From NCBI GenBank assembly GCA_002842285.1, contig PHCJ01000014.1:1-64000 (forward strand): a DNA stretch of 64,000 bases. Reading direction: 5' to 3'. Under the pieces are notes generated by a model, which was not told the DNA's origin, ran no database searches, and saw only the letters and a list, made by a program, of their open reading frames with translations. Position numbers and translations under genes: made by a program. The DNA comes from Betaproteobacteria bacterium HGW-Betaproteobacteria-22 (GTDB lineage: Bacteria; Pseudomonadota; Gammaproteobacteria; Burkholderiales; Methylophilaceae). Below, one piece after another: positions 19,441-29,323 of this stretch (position 1 is its first letter; every line of letters starts with the position of its first letter).

Positions 19441-19454
19441 TGCCAACCCTGCTA

Positions 19455-22181
19455 TTAACTTAACTTACCATGACACTGTTTATATTTTTTACCTGAGCCA
19501 CATGGGCATGGGTCATTACGTCCAACCTTTACACCCTCACGAATCACGGGCTGACCACTTGCCAGCTGCGCATTTTCGACCTCGGTTGGATTCGCCAGCG
19601 CTTCATCATAATCGGCATGCTGATATTGCACGTTATCCACTTCCACCGGCTTCTCGACAGCCTCAACATCCGCTTCGGTTTTTACCTGCACCAGCATCGT
19701 CACTTTAGTCACTTCTGTTTTAATGGTGTTGAGCAAACCTTCAAACAACTCAAATGCCTCACGCTTATATTCCTGTTTAGGGTTCTTTTGTGCATACGAG
19801 CGTAAATGTATCCCCTGACGCAAATGATCCAATGATGCCAAATGCTCACGCCAATGGTTATCCAGACTCTGCAACATAACGGAACGCTCAAACTGACGCA
19901 GTATATCAGGGCTGGCTAAAGCTTCTTTAGCCGAGTATGCATCATGCGCCGCATTAAAAATATGTGTTCTTAGTGTTTCTTCATGTAAATCAGGATTTTC
20001 TTCCAGCATTTTCTGCAAGGGAATATCCAGACCCAATTCCGATTTGAGTTCGCGCTCCAATGCCGCCACACTCCATAACTCTTCAACACTACCGGGTGGA
20101 ATATGCGTGGCAATCATGTCTCTTAACACATCCTCACGCATAACCTTAATTGTGTCGCCAATATCAGCCGCCTCCAGCAACTCATTACGCTGCTCATAAA
20201 TCACCTTGCGCTGGTCATTTGCCACATCATCAAACTCAAGCAGCTGCTTACGGATGTCAAAGTTACGGCCTTCTACCTTGCGCTGTGCATTTTCAATCGC
20301 ACGCGTTACCCAAGGATGCTCGATTGCCTCACCATCTGGCATATTCAGCTTGCCCATAATGGCCGAAACGCGCTCTGAAGCAAAAATACGTAATAGTTGA
20401 TCTTCCAGCGAGAGATAAAAGCGGCTGGATCCGGCGTCTCCCTGACGACCGGAACGCCCGCGCAACTGGTTGTCCACGCGGCGTGACTCATGACGCTCGG
20501 TACCGATAATATGCAAACCGCCTGATGCAAGCACGGCATCATGTACTTTCTGCCATTCCGTTTTAATTTCTGCAACACGCGCCTCTTTTTGTGCATCGCT
20601 CAGTGAGGCATCCGCATAAACTGCCGCAATATCGGGCTCAGGGTTACCCCCCAGTACAATGTCGGTACCACGCCCGGCCATATTCGTTGCAATCGTAATC
20701 ATCCCGGGACGGCCAGCCTGTTCAATGATGTGCGCTTCACGCTCATGCTGCTTGGCATTGAGCACTTGATGCTCCAGTTTCGCCTCGGTCAGTAATTGAG
20801 AAATCAACTCTGAATTCTCAATTGATGTCGTACCCACCAGCACGGGCTGACCACGACCACGGCAATCCCTAATATCCAAAATAACCGCTTCATATTTTTC
20901 ACGCGAGGTTCTGTATACTTTATCCATGGCATCTTTACGCTGCATTGGACGGTGGGTAGGAATCACTACAGTTTCTAAACTGTAGATCTGACTAAATTCA
21001 TAAGCTTCGGTATCTGCCGTACCTGTCATCCCTGACAGTTTGTCATACATACGGAAGTAATTCTGGAATGTAATAGATGCCAGTGTTTGGTTCTCTTTTT
21101 GAATCTCCACGCCTTCTTTGGCTTCAACTGCCTGATGCAAACCGTCAGACCATCGACGCCCCGCCATCATCCGGCCTGTAAACTCGTCGACAATGATGAT
21201 TTCATCATTACGTACCACGTAATGCTGGTCTCTATGATACAAATTTCGCGCCCGAAGCGATGCATACAAATGATGCACCAATGTGATGTTGGCCGCCTCA
21301 TATAAACTTGAGCCTTCGGCAAGTAACCCAGCCTCTGCAAGCAAGTTTTCAGCATGCTCATGCCCTTCTTCAGACATTACCACATTCTGCGCTTTTTCAT
21401 CCACCCAGAAATCACCGGCGCCTTCTTCTTCAGTTTGAGCAACCAACTTGGCCGCGACTTGGTCTATTTGACTGTAAAGCGCCACACTATCGTCCGCCTG
21501 ACCCGAAATAATCAATGGCGTGCGCGCCTCATCAATCAGAATAGAGTCCACCTCATCGATTAAAGCGTAATTCAAGCCGCGTTGCACTCGCTCCTCACGG
21601 CTGTATACCATGTTGTCACGCAGGTAATCAAAACCGTATTCATTATTGGTACCGTAAGTAATATCTGCGGCATAAGCCTGGCGTTTGGCGTCGTGCGGCA
21701 TCTGCGACAAATTAACGCCTATAGATAAACCAAGAAAGTTATAGAGCTTACCCATCCACTCAGCATCACGCTTAGCCAAATAATCATTGACCGTAATTAC
21801 ATGCACGCCTTTGCCTGTGAGCGCATTCAAATAGGCCGGCAGTGTTGCAACCAGGGTTTTACCCTCTCCGGTTCGCATCTCGGCAATTTTGCCTGCATTC
21901 AACACCATGCCGCCGATCAATTGCACGTCAAAATGACGCATCCCCAGCACACGGCGACTCCCTTCGCGCACCACGGCAAAAGCTTCAGGTAGCAAGCTGT
22001 CCAGTTTCTCTCCATTGGCATAACGCCGCTTGAATTCGGCAGTTTTACCCCGCAGATCTTCATCGCTCAGCTCTTGAATCGCGGGCTCCAGCGCATTGAT
22101 TTTTTCTACCTTTAATTTGTATTGTTTGACGAGCCTGTCATTACGGCTACCGAATAATTTTTTAAACAACTGAGAGATCAT
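19455..22181 (-). CDS. secA: Preprotein translocase ATPase SecA
   Basis: Encodes 908 aa, normal length. It drives protein export through SecYEG. Walker A is in [20 protein letters not shown], the DEAD-like box in [17 protein letters not shown]. Helicase motif [14 protein letters not shown] and [20 protein letters not shown] are clear. The C-terminal zinc-binding tail [14 protein letters not shown], which binds SecB, is intact. Confidence 0.98.
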   Translation of the reverse strand: MISQLFKKLFGSRNDRLVKQYKLKVEKINALEPAIQELSDEDLRGKTAEFKRRYANGEKLDSLLPEAFAVVREGSRRVLGMRHFDVQLIGGMVLNAGKIAEMRTGEGKTLVATLPAYLNALTGKGVHVITVNDYLAKRDAEWMGKLYNFLGLSIGVNLSQMPHDAKRQAYAADITYGTNNEYGFDYLRDNMVYSREERVQRGLNYALIDEVDSILIDEARTPLIISGQADDSVALYSQIDQVAAKLVAQTEEEGAGDFWVDEKAQNVVMSEEGHEHAENLLAEAGLLAEGSSLYEAANITLVHHLYASLRARNLYHRDQHYVVRNDEIIIVDEFTGRMMAGRRWSDGLHQAVEAKEGVEIQKENQTLASITFQNYFRMYDKLSGMTGTADTEAYEFSQIYSLETVVIPTHRPMQRKDAMDKVYRTSREKYEAVILDIRDCRGRGQPVLVGTTSIENSELISQLLTEAKLEHQVLNAKQHEREAHIIEQAGRPGMITIATNMAGRGTDIVLGGNPEPDIAAVYADASLSDAQKEARVAEIKTEWQKVHDAVLASGGLHIIGTERHESRRVDNQLRGRSGRQGDAGSSRFYLSLEDQLLRIFASERVSAIMGKLNMPDGEAIEHPWVTRAIENAQRKVEGRNFDIRKQLLEFDDVANDQRKVIYEQRNELLEAADIGDTIKVMREDVLRDMIATHIPPGSVEELWSVAALERELKSELGLDIPLQKMLEENPDLHEETLRTHIFNAAHDAYSAKEALASPDILRQFERSVMLQSLDNHWREHLASLDHLRQGIHLRSYAQKNPKQEYKREAFELFEGLLNTIKTEVTKVTMLVQVKTEADVEAVEKPVEVDNVQYQHADYDEALANPTEVENAQLASGQPVIREGVKVGRNDPCPCGSGKKYKQCHGKLS

Positions 22182-22343
22182 GAAATGAAATACTTTCCGC
22201 TAGAGGGCTAACAACTTTATATAGTATAGAAATGGTGAAATGAATAAGAATCGAGGTGATTATTTAGAGTTTAATTCAAATAATTTAACAACATGCCACT
22301 CAGGGGTTATTGGGGAACTTTATTAAAATTCAATAGCAAATAC

Positions 22344-23321
22344 TCAATTACTTGCACTGAGATATTTTCTTGGGTCGAGTGGATTGCCATTCAGTCTGAT
22401 CTCGTAATGCAGATGTGGTCCGGTTGACCTGCCTGTACTGCCTACCTCTGCAATTTTTTGTCCTTTTTTAACACGCTCGCCAGTGTTTACCAACAATTTT
22501 GAAGCATGGGCATAACGTGTTTCCAATCCTGAGCCATGATCAATTTTGATGATTTTACCATAGTCAGGGGTTTGCACTGCGGCTGTGACAATCCCGCCCG
22601 CGGCCGCATAAATCGGCGTACCTGTTTCTGCAGTAAAATCCAGGCCCTCATGAAAGGCTTTATGCCCATTAAACGGATCCAAACGCCAGCCAAAACTTGA
22701 TGAATTAAAGGCCGCCTGCACGGGACTACTGTTGGGTAATGCATTTTTCAGCACGCTCTGCTGTAGCAATTTAGCCTCTATCTCACTCAAATGTTCAGTT
22801 TTGTACTCAATTCTGGCAACCAGGTCAGCGATTCGGCTCTGCAACTCAAACTCGGATAATGGCGCTTCGCGTACCAAAGGCCCCCCTTGACCAGGCTTTA
22901 ACTTGGCATTTTCCTGTTCTGCTCCTGTTTTGTTAGAAGTTGACGGCAACACACTGCCTGTAGACACTTTCTGTTCATCGGTAATCTGTCCCTTCGCACT
23001 GGGCACCGGTGGTTTGGACTTATCACCCGCCAGCTTTGCCAAACGCTCGCTTTGCGCATCCAGCCGCATCATGCGCGCCTGTAACTCCCCCAATTGCAGG
23101 GCATAGGCATCAAGATGCTTTTGTGGATTATTAAAAGAAAAACGCAAGTGACCCGGAATCAGCGACACTACACCCTTTTGCGCGGACGATTCCTGTGGCA
23201 AAATCAGCATAAAAATCAATATGGCAGGCAGCGCAACCAAACCTAGCACAATCAGGCTTATCTGTAGCGCTGAGAGCGTTTTAGCTTTCGCCATATTATT
23301 TGAAACCAAGATAATATCCAT
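22344..23321 (-). CDS. M23 family metallopeptidase (LytM domain), membrane-anchored
   Basis: Encodes 325 aa from ATG 23321 (MDIILVSNNMAKAKTL), which has GAGG 7 bases upstream; the open frame extends to 23336. One membrane helix (about 21-45) is followed by a coiled-coil-like stretch and a LytM/peptidase M23 domain. Zinc ligands are in HEGLDFTAE and GPHLHYEIRLNG, and HGSGLETRYAH is conserved. It probably cleaves peptidoglycan cross-bridges or activates amidases. Lies upstream of secA on the same strand, a common arrangement in betaproteobacteria. Confidence 0.88.
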   Translation of the reverse strand: MDIILVSNNMAKAKTLSALQISLIVLGLVALPAILIFMLILPQESSAQKGVVSLIPGHLRFSFNNPQKHLDAYALQLGELQARMMRLDAQSERLAKLAGDKSKPPVPSAKGQITDEQKVSTGSVLPSTSNKTGAEQENAKLKPGQGGPLVREAPLSEFELQSRIADLVARIEYKTEHLSEIEAKLLQQSVLKNALPNSSPVQAAFNSSSFGWRLDPFNGHKAFHEGLDFTAETGTPIYAAAGGIVTAAVQTPDYGKIIKIDHGSGLETRYAHASKLLVNTGERVKKGQKIAEVGSTGRSTGPHLHYEIRLNGNPLDPRKYLSASN

Positions 23322-23335
23322 TATATCCTCAACCA

Positions 23336-23773
23336 TTGCGCGCGGTGCCTACACTTATGCAACGATTTAATATTTTATTACAGCAGCCTGAATTAAACGC
23401 GCTTAATCGCCGCAACCTTGAATCGCAGACAGCTCAAACAATCTGGGCAGAAATCGCGCCAGGCAATTTGGCAGAACTTAGCCATGCCAACAGCATAAAA
23501 AATGGCCAAATCACCGTACTGGCCAACAATAATGCCGTTGCCGCAAAAATTAAACTTTTATCACCTAGCCTATTGATTCAGCTAGAAAAGAAAGGTTATG
23601 AAGTTACTGCAATTCAGGTAAAAGTGCAAGTAAAATCTGCCCCGCAAACCAAGAGCAAACCCAACAAAGCGCTCTCTATCGAAGCCAGAAATCAGCTTGC
23701 ATTACTCAAAGACAAGTTACCGGGCACATTGTTAGGTGATGCTTTATCTCGTCTACTCAAAAACTCGAGGTGA
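23336..23773 (+). CDS. DUF721/DciA-like protein
   Basis: Encodes 145 aa from TTG 23336, or 138 aa from ATG 23357 (MQRFNILLQQ). The two starts cannot be separated because neither has a clear ribosome site. The pattern IWAEIAPGNLAELSHANSIKNGQITVLANNNAVAAKIK, read in parts, fits the DUF721 superfamily that includes the replicative helicase loader DciA. It is short and lacks other domains. It is divergent from the M23 gene, with starts less than 20 bases apart, as in related genomes. Confidence 0.75.
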   Translation: MRAVPTLMQRFNILLQQPELNALNRRNLESQTAQTIWAEIAPGNLAELSHANSIKNGQITVLANNNAVAAKIKLLSPSLLIQLEKKGYEVTAIQVKVQVKSAPQTKSKPNKALSIEARNQLALLKDKLPGTLLGDALSRLLKNSR

Positions 23774-23930
23774 TTGTTTGGGCTGCATTTCTAGTACAGG
23801 CTGGTATTGTTAGCCTTCACTAATAATGCAATAATGACCCGCATGTTTACATAAAAAGGAGCATCCACCACCCAACTGGCTTTCTGCAATAAATGTTTAG
23901 CACCTGGTTTCAAATTCATACTAGTTTTAT

Positions 23931-23957
23931 TTTGGCTTCATTAAGAATTAAGCCAAA
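23931..23957 (+). promoter_or_regulatory. Hairpin in the leader of hppA
   Basis: The arms TTTGGCTT (23931-23938) and AAGCCAAA (23950-23957) are a perfect 8-base inverted repeat with an 11-base loop, about 30 bases before the hppA ATG. It has no T-run directly after it, so it is not a typical terminator. It could be an operator or an mRNA leader structure. Confidence 0.35.
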
Positions 23958-23988
23958 GATTTAATAAAAATTTAGATAGGGAGAAGTC

Positions 23989-26016
23989 ATGTCAGTCGAA
24001 CTAACAATTGCCATAGGCGCAGCCATTTTAGCTGTGTTGTATGGTGCAGTAATGAGCAAGTGGATTTCAGGATTGCCCGCAGGCAATGCGCGTATGCAGG
24101 AAATTGCCGGTGCAATTCAACAAGGGGCTGCTGCCTACTTAGCCCGTCAATATAAAACCATCACCATCGTTGGCATTACTCTAGCCATCTTAATCGCAGT
24201 ATTTCTCAATATAACAACCGCTATCGGCTTTGTTGTTGGCGCCGTGCTCTCTGGGGCATGTGGCTTTATTGGCATGAACGTGTCTGTCAAAGCAAATGTG
24301 CGTACCGCACAGGCTGCCACCAATGGCATTGCACCTGCGCTGGATGTTGCCTTTAAAGGCGGCGCCATCACCGGGATGCTGGTGGTAGGCTTGGGCTTGC
24401 TTGGTGTGGCTGGCTTTTATGCCTTTTTAGGTGGCGAGGCTGCAACTGACCTGAACCCCCTCATTGGTTTGGCTTTCGGCTCATCCCTGATTTCCATCTT
24501 TGCGCGTCTGGGTGGCGGCATTTTTACCAAAGGTGCAGATGTTGGCGCAGATTTGGTCGGCAAGGTTGAAGCAGGCATCCCTGAAGATGACCCTCGCAAC
24601 CCTGCCGTAATCGCTGACAACGTAGGCGACAATGTGGGGGACTGTGCCGGTATGGCGGCCGACCTGTTTGAAACTTATGCCGTCACCTTGATTGCAACCA
24701 TGGTGCTGGGTGGGCTGCTTATCACCACAGCTGGCGCAAATGGCGTGATTTATCCACTGATGCTAGGCGCTGTTTCTATCGTCGCCTCCATCATAGGCTG
24801 TTTCTTTGTTAAAGCATCACCCGGTATGAAAAATGTCATGCCTGCGCTTTATAAAGGCTTGGCTGTCGCTGGTGTTTTATCTTTAGGTGCATTCTATTTT
24901 GTGACCACAAAAATGTTCCCAGAAGGTTTAATGGCAGGTGACTTAGCGATTTCTGCTAACCAATTATTCGGGGCATGTGCAGTTGGTCTGATTCTGACAG
25001 CAGCTTTAGTTTGGATTACCGAGTACTACACAGGCACTGACTATGCACCAGTCAGGCATGTAGCACAGGCTTCAACCACTGGCCATGCAACCAACATCAT
25101 TGCTGGCATTGGCATCTCGATGAAATCAACTGCTTGGCCAGTGATTTCAGTATGTATCGCCATTTGGTCTGCTTACCATCTGGGCGGCTTATACGGCATT
25201 GCCATTGCGGCAACCTCTATGCTGAGCATGGCTGGTATCGTAGTTGCATTAGATGCATACGGCCCGATTACCGACAACGCTGGCGGTATTGCTGAGATGG
25301 CAGAGCTCCCCAGTAGCGTTCGCGATGTAACCGACCCACTGGATGCTGTTGGCAACACCACCAAAGCGGTTACCAAAGGCTACGCGATTGGCTCTGCTGG
25401 GTTGGCTGCCTTGGTGTTATTTGCTGACTACACGCATAAACTGGAAGGTGCAGGCATTGATGTAACGTTTGATTTAAGCGACCCCATGGTCATTATTGGC
25501 TTATTTATCGGCGGTCTGATTCCATTCCTGTTCGCAGCGATGGCAATGGAAGCAGTAGGTCGCGCAGCCGGCAGCGTGGTGGAGGAAGTACGTCGCCAGT
25601 TCCGCGAGATTAAAGGCATTATGGAAGGCACAGCCAAACCGGAATACGGCAAGGCGGTTGACATGCTCACCACTGCTGCAATTAAAGAGATGATGATTCC
25701 ATCACTATTACCCGTGGCTGTTCCGGTAGCCGTTGGTTTGTTATTAGGCCCTGTGGCATTGGGTGGCTTACTGATGGGGACCATTGTTACAGGCTTGTTC
25801 GTAGCGATTTCAATGTGCACCGGTGGTGGCGCCTGGGATAACGCCAAAAAATATATTGAAGATGGCAATCACGGCGGCAAGGGTTCAGACGCGCACAAAG
25901 CGGCTGTTACTGGCGACACGGTAGGCGACCCTTACAAAGATACGGCAGGCCCTGCAGTCAACCCGCTGATTAAAATTATCAACATTGTGGCATTGTTAAT
26001 TGTGCCTCTGTTATAA
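23989..26016 (+). CDS. hppA: Membrane-bound proton-pumping pyrophosphatase
   Basis: Encodes 675 aa with about 16 membrane helices. It couples hydrolysis of pyrophosphate to H+ export. Substrate-binding acidic motifs are [23 protein letters not shown] and [19 protein letters not shown], each read in part. K459 in GNTTKA is the lysine that marks the K+-independent class, which pump protons (K+-dependent ones have Ala there). The start has a strong RBS, AGGGAGA. It is a single-gene unit with its own terminator. A soluble Ppa is also encoded 2.3 kb away. Confidence 0.97.
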   Translation: MSVELTIAIGAAILAVLYGAVMSKWISGLPAGNARMQEIAGAIQQGAAAYLARQYKTITIVGITLAILIAVFLNITTAIGFVVGAVLSGACGFIGMNVSVKANVRTAQAATNGIAPALDVAFKGGAITGMLVVGLGLLGVAGFYAFLGGEAATDLNPLIGLAFGSSLISIFARLGGGIFTKGADVGADLVGKVEAGIPEDDPRNPAVIADNVGDNVGDCAGMAADLFETYAVTLIATMVLGGLLITTAGANGVIYPLMLGAVSIVASIIGCFFVKASPGMKNVMPALYKGLAVAGVLSLGAFYFVTTKMFPEGLMAGDLAISANQLFGACAVGLILTAALVWITEYYTGTDYAPVRHVAQASTTGHATNIIAGIGISMKSTAWPVISVCIAIWSAYHLGGLYGIAIAATSMLSMAGIVVALDAYGPITDNAGGIAEMAELPSSVRDVTDPLDAVGNTTKAVTKGYAIGSAGLAALVLFADYTHKLEGAGIDVTFDLSDPMVIIGLFIGGLIPFLFAAMAMEAVGRAAGSVVEEVRRQFREIKGIMEGTAKPEYGKAVDMLTTAAIKEMMIPSLLPVAVPVAVGLLLGPVALGGLLMGTIVTGLFVAISMCTGGGAWDNAKKYIEDGNHGGKGSDAHKAAVTGDTVGDPYKDTAGPAVNPLIKIINIVALLIVPLL

Positions 26017-26040
26017 AATCAGACTCGCTTTACCAACAGC

Positions 26041-26070
26041 AAAGGCGACCGAGGTCGCCTTTGCTGTTTT
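26041..26070 (+). terminator. Rho-independent terminator after hppA
   Basis: The stem AAAGGCGACC (26041-26050) pairs with GGTCGCCTTT (26053-26062) across a 2-base loop, followed by GCTGTTTTATTT. It lies 25 bases after the hppA stop and may also stop the convergent LuxR-type gene. Confidence 0.85.
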
Positions 26071-26473
26071 ATTTAAAGTATCTAGATTTTAGGCAACAAC
26101 AAATCCTCCAGAAAAAAAAGGCCGACAAAGAAGAACGTCCCGGAACTTCCGCTTTTCGATAGAGCGATCTTGCCTGTTCCCTAACAGTACGCTCACTGCT
26201 CACACAAATATTCGCAATCTCTTGATGACGCAATCCTTTCAGTAGCAGCATTCCTACCTCAGCTTCTGCATTGGTTAGTTGCCAGCGAGCAAACTGCTTT
26301 TGTATCTCGGAAGACAAACCGGCAATCAACTCCCGACTCTCCTCACGCCATCGCATAGCTTCACGTTGTGCTACTGCCAGATCTGTTTGTAGTGTGAACA
26401 ATGCACCTTGCGCTGCCTGATGATAATAGTGTCCAAACAAACCCAAGCCCATCATGGCTATGATTAAGACCAA
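26069..26473 (-). CDS. LuxR-type helix-turn-helix regulator with N-terminal membrane segment; tail frameshifted
   Basis: Encodes 134 aa as read. An N-terminal membrane helix (LIIAMMGLGLFGHYYH) is followed by a coiled-coil-like stretch (AQREAMRWREESRELIAGL) and a LuxR/GerE HTH (LTNAEAEVGMLLLKGLRHQEIA, NICVSSERTVREQARSLYRKA). The family normally ends SAFFLEDLLLP. Here the last 13 residues are changed because a run of eight A at 26112-26119 puts the reading out of frame; with six A the usual ending plus a stop at 26082 returns. The real start may lie further out, near IEWTHILIELL, without a normal start codon. It may be a decaying gene or a sequence error. Confidence 0.6.
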   Translation of the reverse strand: MVLIIAMMGLGLFGHYYHQAAQGALFTLQTDLAVAQREAMRWREESRELIAGLSSEIQKQFARWQLTNAEAEVGMLLLKGLRHQEIANICVSSERTVREQARSLYRKAEVPGRSSLSAFFFWRICCCLKSRYFK

Positions 26474-26476
26474 TAA

Positions 26477-26730
26477 CTCAATAAGAATGTGAGTCCACTC
26501 AATACCATTGCCATCGTCTCTTCTGCCTACGCTGATGATAATAAGGATAAAAGTGCAATGAAAGCAAACAAAGACAGCGAGGAGTTTTGGGAGGAATTAC
26601 ATGCGTTTTTGCCAATCTCACCCTATTATTAGTTGCCTTGCATGTAAGCGGCGTCTTACTATCGAGTTATATCGATAAAGAAAATCTGATTAAAAGCATG
26701 ATTACTGGCCGTAAAACAATTCCAAAATAG
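26477..26730 (+). pseudogene. C-terminal fragment of a cytochrome b561, frameshifted
   Basis: Two frames together give the end of a bacterial cytochrome b561. Frame one, up to about 26611, reads [12 protein letters not shown]. Frame two, 26611-26730, reads [19 protein letters not shown], then [12 protein letters not shown] and stop. One missing base near 26609-26611 separates them. HVSGVLLSS contains the haem-ligand histidine position. The N-terminal half of the gene is absent: a stop lies at 26474, and the antiparallel LuxR-type gene occupies the sequence before it. Confidence 0.65.
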
Positions 26731-26779
26731 ATGGAATGAAATAACGAGTAAGCTACAATACACATACATTTCACTATCG

Positions 26780-26808
26780 CGGGCTTGTTATCTCAAGCCC
26801 GTTTTATT
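26780..26808 (+). terminator. Rho-independent terminator-like hairpin upstream of the VIT gene
   Basis: CGGGCTTG (26780-26787) pairs perfectly with CAAGCCCG (26794-26801) across TTATCT, followed by TTTTATT. It stands 50 bases after the b561 remnant and 20 bases before the next start codon. It may be the old terminator of the b561 gene, or a leader hairpin of the VIT gene. Confidence 0.7.
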
Positions 26809-26821
26809 AAGGTTAACTATT

Positions 26822-27514
26822 TTGAGACATTCTGAATTCCATCGCGTACATCACATTGGTTGGCTACGTGCCGCTGTATTAGGCGCTAATGATGGCATCG
26901 TATCCACCGCCAGCCTATTGATTGGGGTTGCCTCAGCGGGCGCAACACACGATGTGTTGCTCATCACAGGGATTGCCGGACTCGTTTCAGGGGCGATGTC
27001 GATGGCAGCCGGCGAGTATGTTTCTGTCAGCTCACAAGCCGATACGGAAGCAGCTGACATCGCACGCGAGGCCCAGGAATTGGCCACGCAACCGGAACAC
27101 GAGCTTGAAGAGCTAACAGGCATCTATATCGGACGTGGGCTAGCGGCAGATTTGGCACATCAAGTTGCAGTACAACTCACAAAACATGATGCGCTTGCCG
27201 CACATGCAAGAGACGAATTAGGCATCATAGAAACAATGAACGCGCGCCCCGTTCAAGCCGCGCTTGCTTCAGCGGGAACATTTGCCGTAGGAGCTGCTCT
27301 ACCGTTATTGGTTACTTTTTTTGCTTCTGAAAGTACCACTGTTCCCTTTGTGTCCAGCATGTCACTCGCTTTTTTAGCACTGCTAGGTGGGCTTGCTGCA
27401 AAAGCAGGCGGCGCAAATTTATGGTCAGGCGCAGCGCGCGTTGCCTTCTGGGGAGCATTGGCGATGATAGCAACAGCGGTGGTTGGCAGTTTATTTGGTG
27501 TCGTTGCCGCATAA
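26822..27514 (+). CDS. VIT1/CCC1-family metal transporter
   Basis: Encodes 230 aa and starts at TTG 26822 (then RHSEFHRVHH). The N-terminal segment GWLRAAVLGANDGIVSTASLLIGVA and the following GLVSGAMSMAAGEYVSVSSQ are hallmarks of the vacuolar iron transporter (VIT1/CCC1) family. A cytosolic helical insert with an acidic stretch (QPEHELEELTGIYIGRGL) is followed by two or three more membrane helices. Bacterial members are thought to move Fe2+ or Mn2+ out of the cytosol. Alone in its transcript. Confidence 0.9.
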   Translation: MRHSEFHRVHHIGWLRAAVLGANDGIVSTASLLIGVASAGATHDVLLITGIAGLVSGAMSMAAGEYVSVSSQADTEAADIAREAQELATQPEHELEELTGIYIGRGLAADLAHQVAVQLTKHDALAAHARDELGIIETMNARPVQAALASAGTFAVGAALPLLVTFFASESTTVPFVSSMSLAFLALLGGLAAKAGGANLWSGAARVAFWGALAMIATAVVGSLFGVVAA

Positions 27515-27604
27515 AATCCAGGACAAATAAAAAAACAGAATATTGATACTATTAAAATAGATAAGCCTTACACTTCTAAATAATAACTAAAAAGGATTTC
27601 ATTT

Positions 27605-28252
27605 TTGAAAACCAACTATATATTGATTGACCTTGAAAATGTTCAACCCAAAAATCTTGAAATCCTTAAAGGACATGATTTTAAAGTTGTTGTTTTTGTA
27701 GGTTCTAAACAAATGAAAATATCGTTTGATTTAGCCATTGCTATGCAAAGTTTAGGTGGAATAGCTGAGTATGTGAAAATTGATGGTGATGGACCTAATG
27801 CCCTTGATTTTCATATTGCTTTTTATATAGGTCGAATATCTGCAACGGATGATAACTGCTATTTCCATATAATTTCAAAAGATACAGGTTTTGACCCTTT
27901 GATTAGGCATTTAAAAACCAAGAAGATTTATGCTCAAAGAGAAAAAGATATTTCCGAAATACCATTATTAAAAATCTCTAATTCAATATCTATTAGTGAA
28001 CGGCTTGATGCAATAGTTGAATATCTTAAATCTCGTGGTAATGCAAAACCAAGAACCGTTATTACTCTTTCTAATTCAATTAATTCACTATTTCAGAAAA
28101 AGGTTAGCGAAATTGAATTAGCCAATCTTGTTGAAGAACTTGTGAAAAGAAAAGTTGTAGTGAAAAACGGAAAGAAGGTTTCCTATCAGATACCAGAAAA
28201 TACTAACCAGACTGAACAGACCACCAAACAAAAAGCCCTACCAGTTTCCTGA
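27605..28252 (+). CDS. PIN/NYN-like putative RNase with C-terminal helical domain, AT-rich
   Basis: Encodes 215 aa. Starts at TTG 27605, with AAGGA about 10 bases upstream. Acidic residues expected of a PIN/NYN nuclease core appear in order: D in YILIDLENVQPKN (5-17), D in GDGPNALDFHIAFYIG, and D in IISKDTGFDPLI. The C-terminal part (VITLSNSINSLF to KVSYQIP) looks like a winged-helix. Base composition is clearly more AT-rich than neighbours, which suggests transfer. No toxin or antitoxin partner is adjacent. An RNA-cleaving or defence role is possible but not shown. Confidence 0.65.
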   Translation: MKTNYILIDLENVQPKNLEILKGHDFKVVVFVGSKQMKISFDLAIAMQSLGGIAEYVKIDGDGPNALDFHIAFYIGRISATDDNCYFHIISKDTGFDPLIRHLKTKKIYAQREKDISEIPLLKISNSISISERLDAIVEYLKSRGNAKPRTVITLSNSINSLFQKKVSEIELANLVEELVKRKVVVKNGKKVSYQIPENTNQTEQTTKQKALPVS

Positions 28253-28267
28253 TAGAGCTTTCGTTTT
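28232..28267 (+). terminator. Hairpin terminator overlapping the stop of the PIN/NYN gene
   Basis: AAAGCCCTACCAG (28232-28244) pairs with CTGATAGAGCTTT (28249-28261) at 11 of 13 positions across TTTC, followed by CGTTTT. The gene's stop codon lies inside the stem. Confidence 0.6.
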
Positions 28268-28347
28268 ACCAATTACCCTCTATTTTTCAACACACTTTGA
28301 GAGGGGCTTGCGCATGGCGGGGGGTTTTTTGGACTACATTTAGCAAA

Positions 28348-28896
28348 TTAAAATGCTGGCTTCACTTTAGCGTTATTGAAATTCGTTACACCATCCAGAA
28401 TTTCTTTCTTCGCCTGATCTATATCACCCCAGCCATTGATCTTCACCCATTTACCTTTATCCAGATCTTTGTAATGCTCAAAGAAATGCGCAATCATATT
28501 CAAACGCCACTCAGACACATCGGTGTGCGTTTTTAGGTGTCCATACAAGCCACATACTTTATCAACCGGCACTGCCAACACCTTAGCATCCAGACCGGCC
28601 TCATCTTCCATCAACAGCACACCGAGCGGGCGGCAGCGCACCACTACGCCAGGAATCAATGGCACAGGTGTAATGACCAGCACATCGACCGGGTCACCAT
28701 CATCTGCCAAAGTGTGCGGCACATAACCATAGTTTGTCGGGTATTGCATTGCAGTTCCCATGAAGCGGTCAACAAAAATCGCACCGCTATCTTTATCAAC
28801 TTCATACTTCACTGGGTCGCCCTGCATCGGGATTTCAATAATCACATTAAAATCATTTGGGACATCTTTACCGGTTGGCACTTGGTTTAATGACAT
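28348..28896 (-). CDS. ppa: Inorganic diphosphatase (soluble, family I)
   Basis: Encodes 182 aa. The signature DGDPVDV (66-72) holds the metal-binding aspartates. [15 protein letters not shown] is the substrate-binding start. It hydrolyses pyrophosphate in the cytosol, so pyrophosphate energy is lost rather than stored, in contrast with the hppA product nearby. Confidence 0.97.
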   Translation of the reverse strand: MSLNQVPTGKDVPNDFNVIIEIPMQGDPVKYEVDKDSGAIFVDRFMGTAMQYPTNYGYVPHTLADDGDPVDVLVITPVPLIPGVVVRCRPLGVLLMEDEAGLDAKVLAVPVDKVCGLYGHLKTHTDVSEWRLNMIAHFFEHYKDLDKGKWVKINGWGDIDQAKKEILDGVTNFNNAKVKPAF

Positions 28897-29011
28897 TGTT
28901 TATTCCTAATAATATATAAATTGCTCATTAAATGAACGTTAAATTTTGAGGCGCAATTATAGCAAGCCTGCATCAAAGTTATCGTAACGACTTGTAACTA
29001 ATTCTTGCCAA

Positions 29012-29302
29012 TTAATTTGAGTGCAGCTGCTGATGAATCTGTTCGCGGCAAACCTGAATGACGGATTTCGGGATAAATAACAAGGCCAGATAAAGTAATA
29101 ATGGAATAATCACAATATCATCCAACTGCCCGATTACCGGGATAAAATCAGGGATCAGGTCAAAGGGCAATAGCAGGTAGCCTACCGCCAATCCTAAAAA
29201 ACACTTGGCAATCCAAGGCGTTTCTGGGTGTTTCAACACTAATCGGTAAACGTCGAACTCCTTTTTGAGCTGTTTAGTAAGTGCTTTCAGTTTATCCAAC
29301 AC
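29012..29302 (-). CDS. DUF1232 (YkvA-like) membrane protein
   Basis: Encodes 96 aa. The DUF1232 signature LLPFDLIPDFIPVIGQLDDI is complete, followed by a hydrophobic helix (IIPLLLYLALLFIP). A first hydrophobic stretch is CFLGLAVGYLLLPF. Probably an inner-membrane protein. Function unknown. It lies 21 bases downstream of purC on the same strand, likely co-transcribed. Confidence 0.9.
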   Translation of the reverse strand: MLDKLKALTKQLKKEFDVYRLVLKHPETPWIAKCFLGLAVGYLLLPFDLIPDFIPVIGQLDDIVIIPLLLYLALLFIPKSVIQVCREQIHQQLHSN

Positions 29303-29323
29303 AATCAGTTCATGCCTTGAATG

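Noticed and set aside
25428-25868. 146-codon open frame antisense to hppA
   Set aside because: Shadow of the real gene in the opposite frame, with Ser/Pro/Ile bias typical of reverse reading.
26474-26590. Signal-peptide-like frame on the minus strand ([15 protein letters not shown] then stop)
   Set aside because: It is the complement of the Lys/Asp/Glu-rich stretch of the b561 remnant, which gives Leu/Ser/Phe by reverse reading; it contains a stop and joins nothing.
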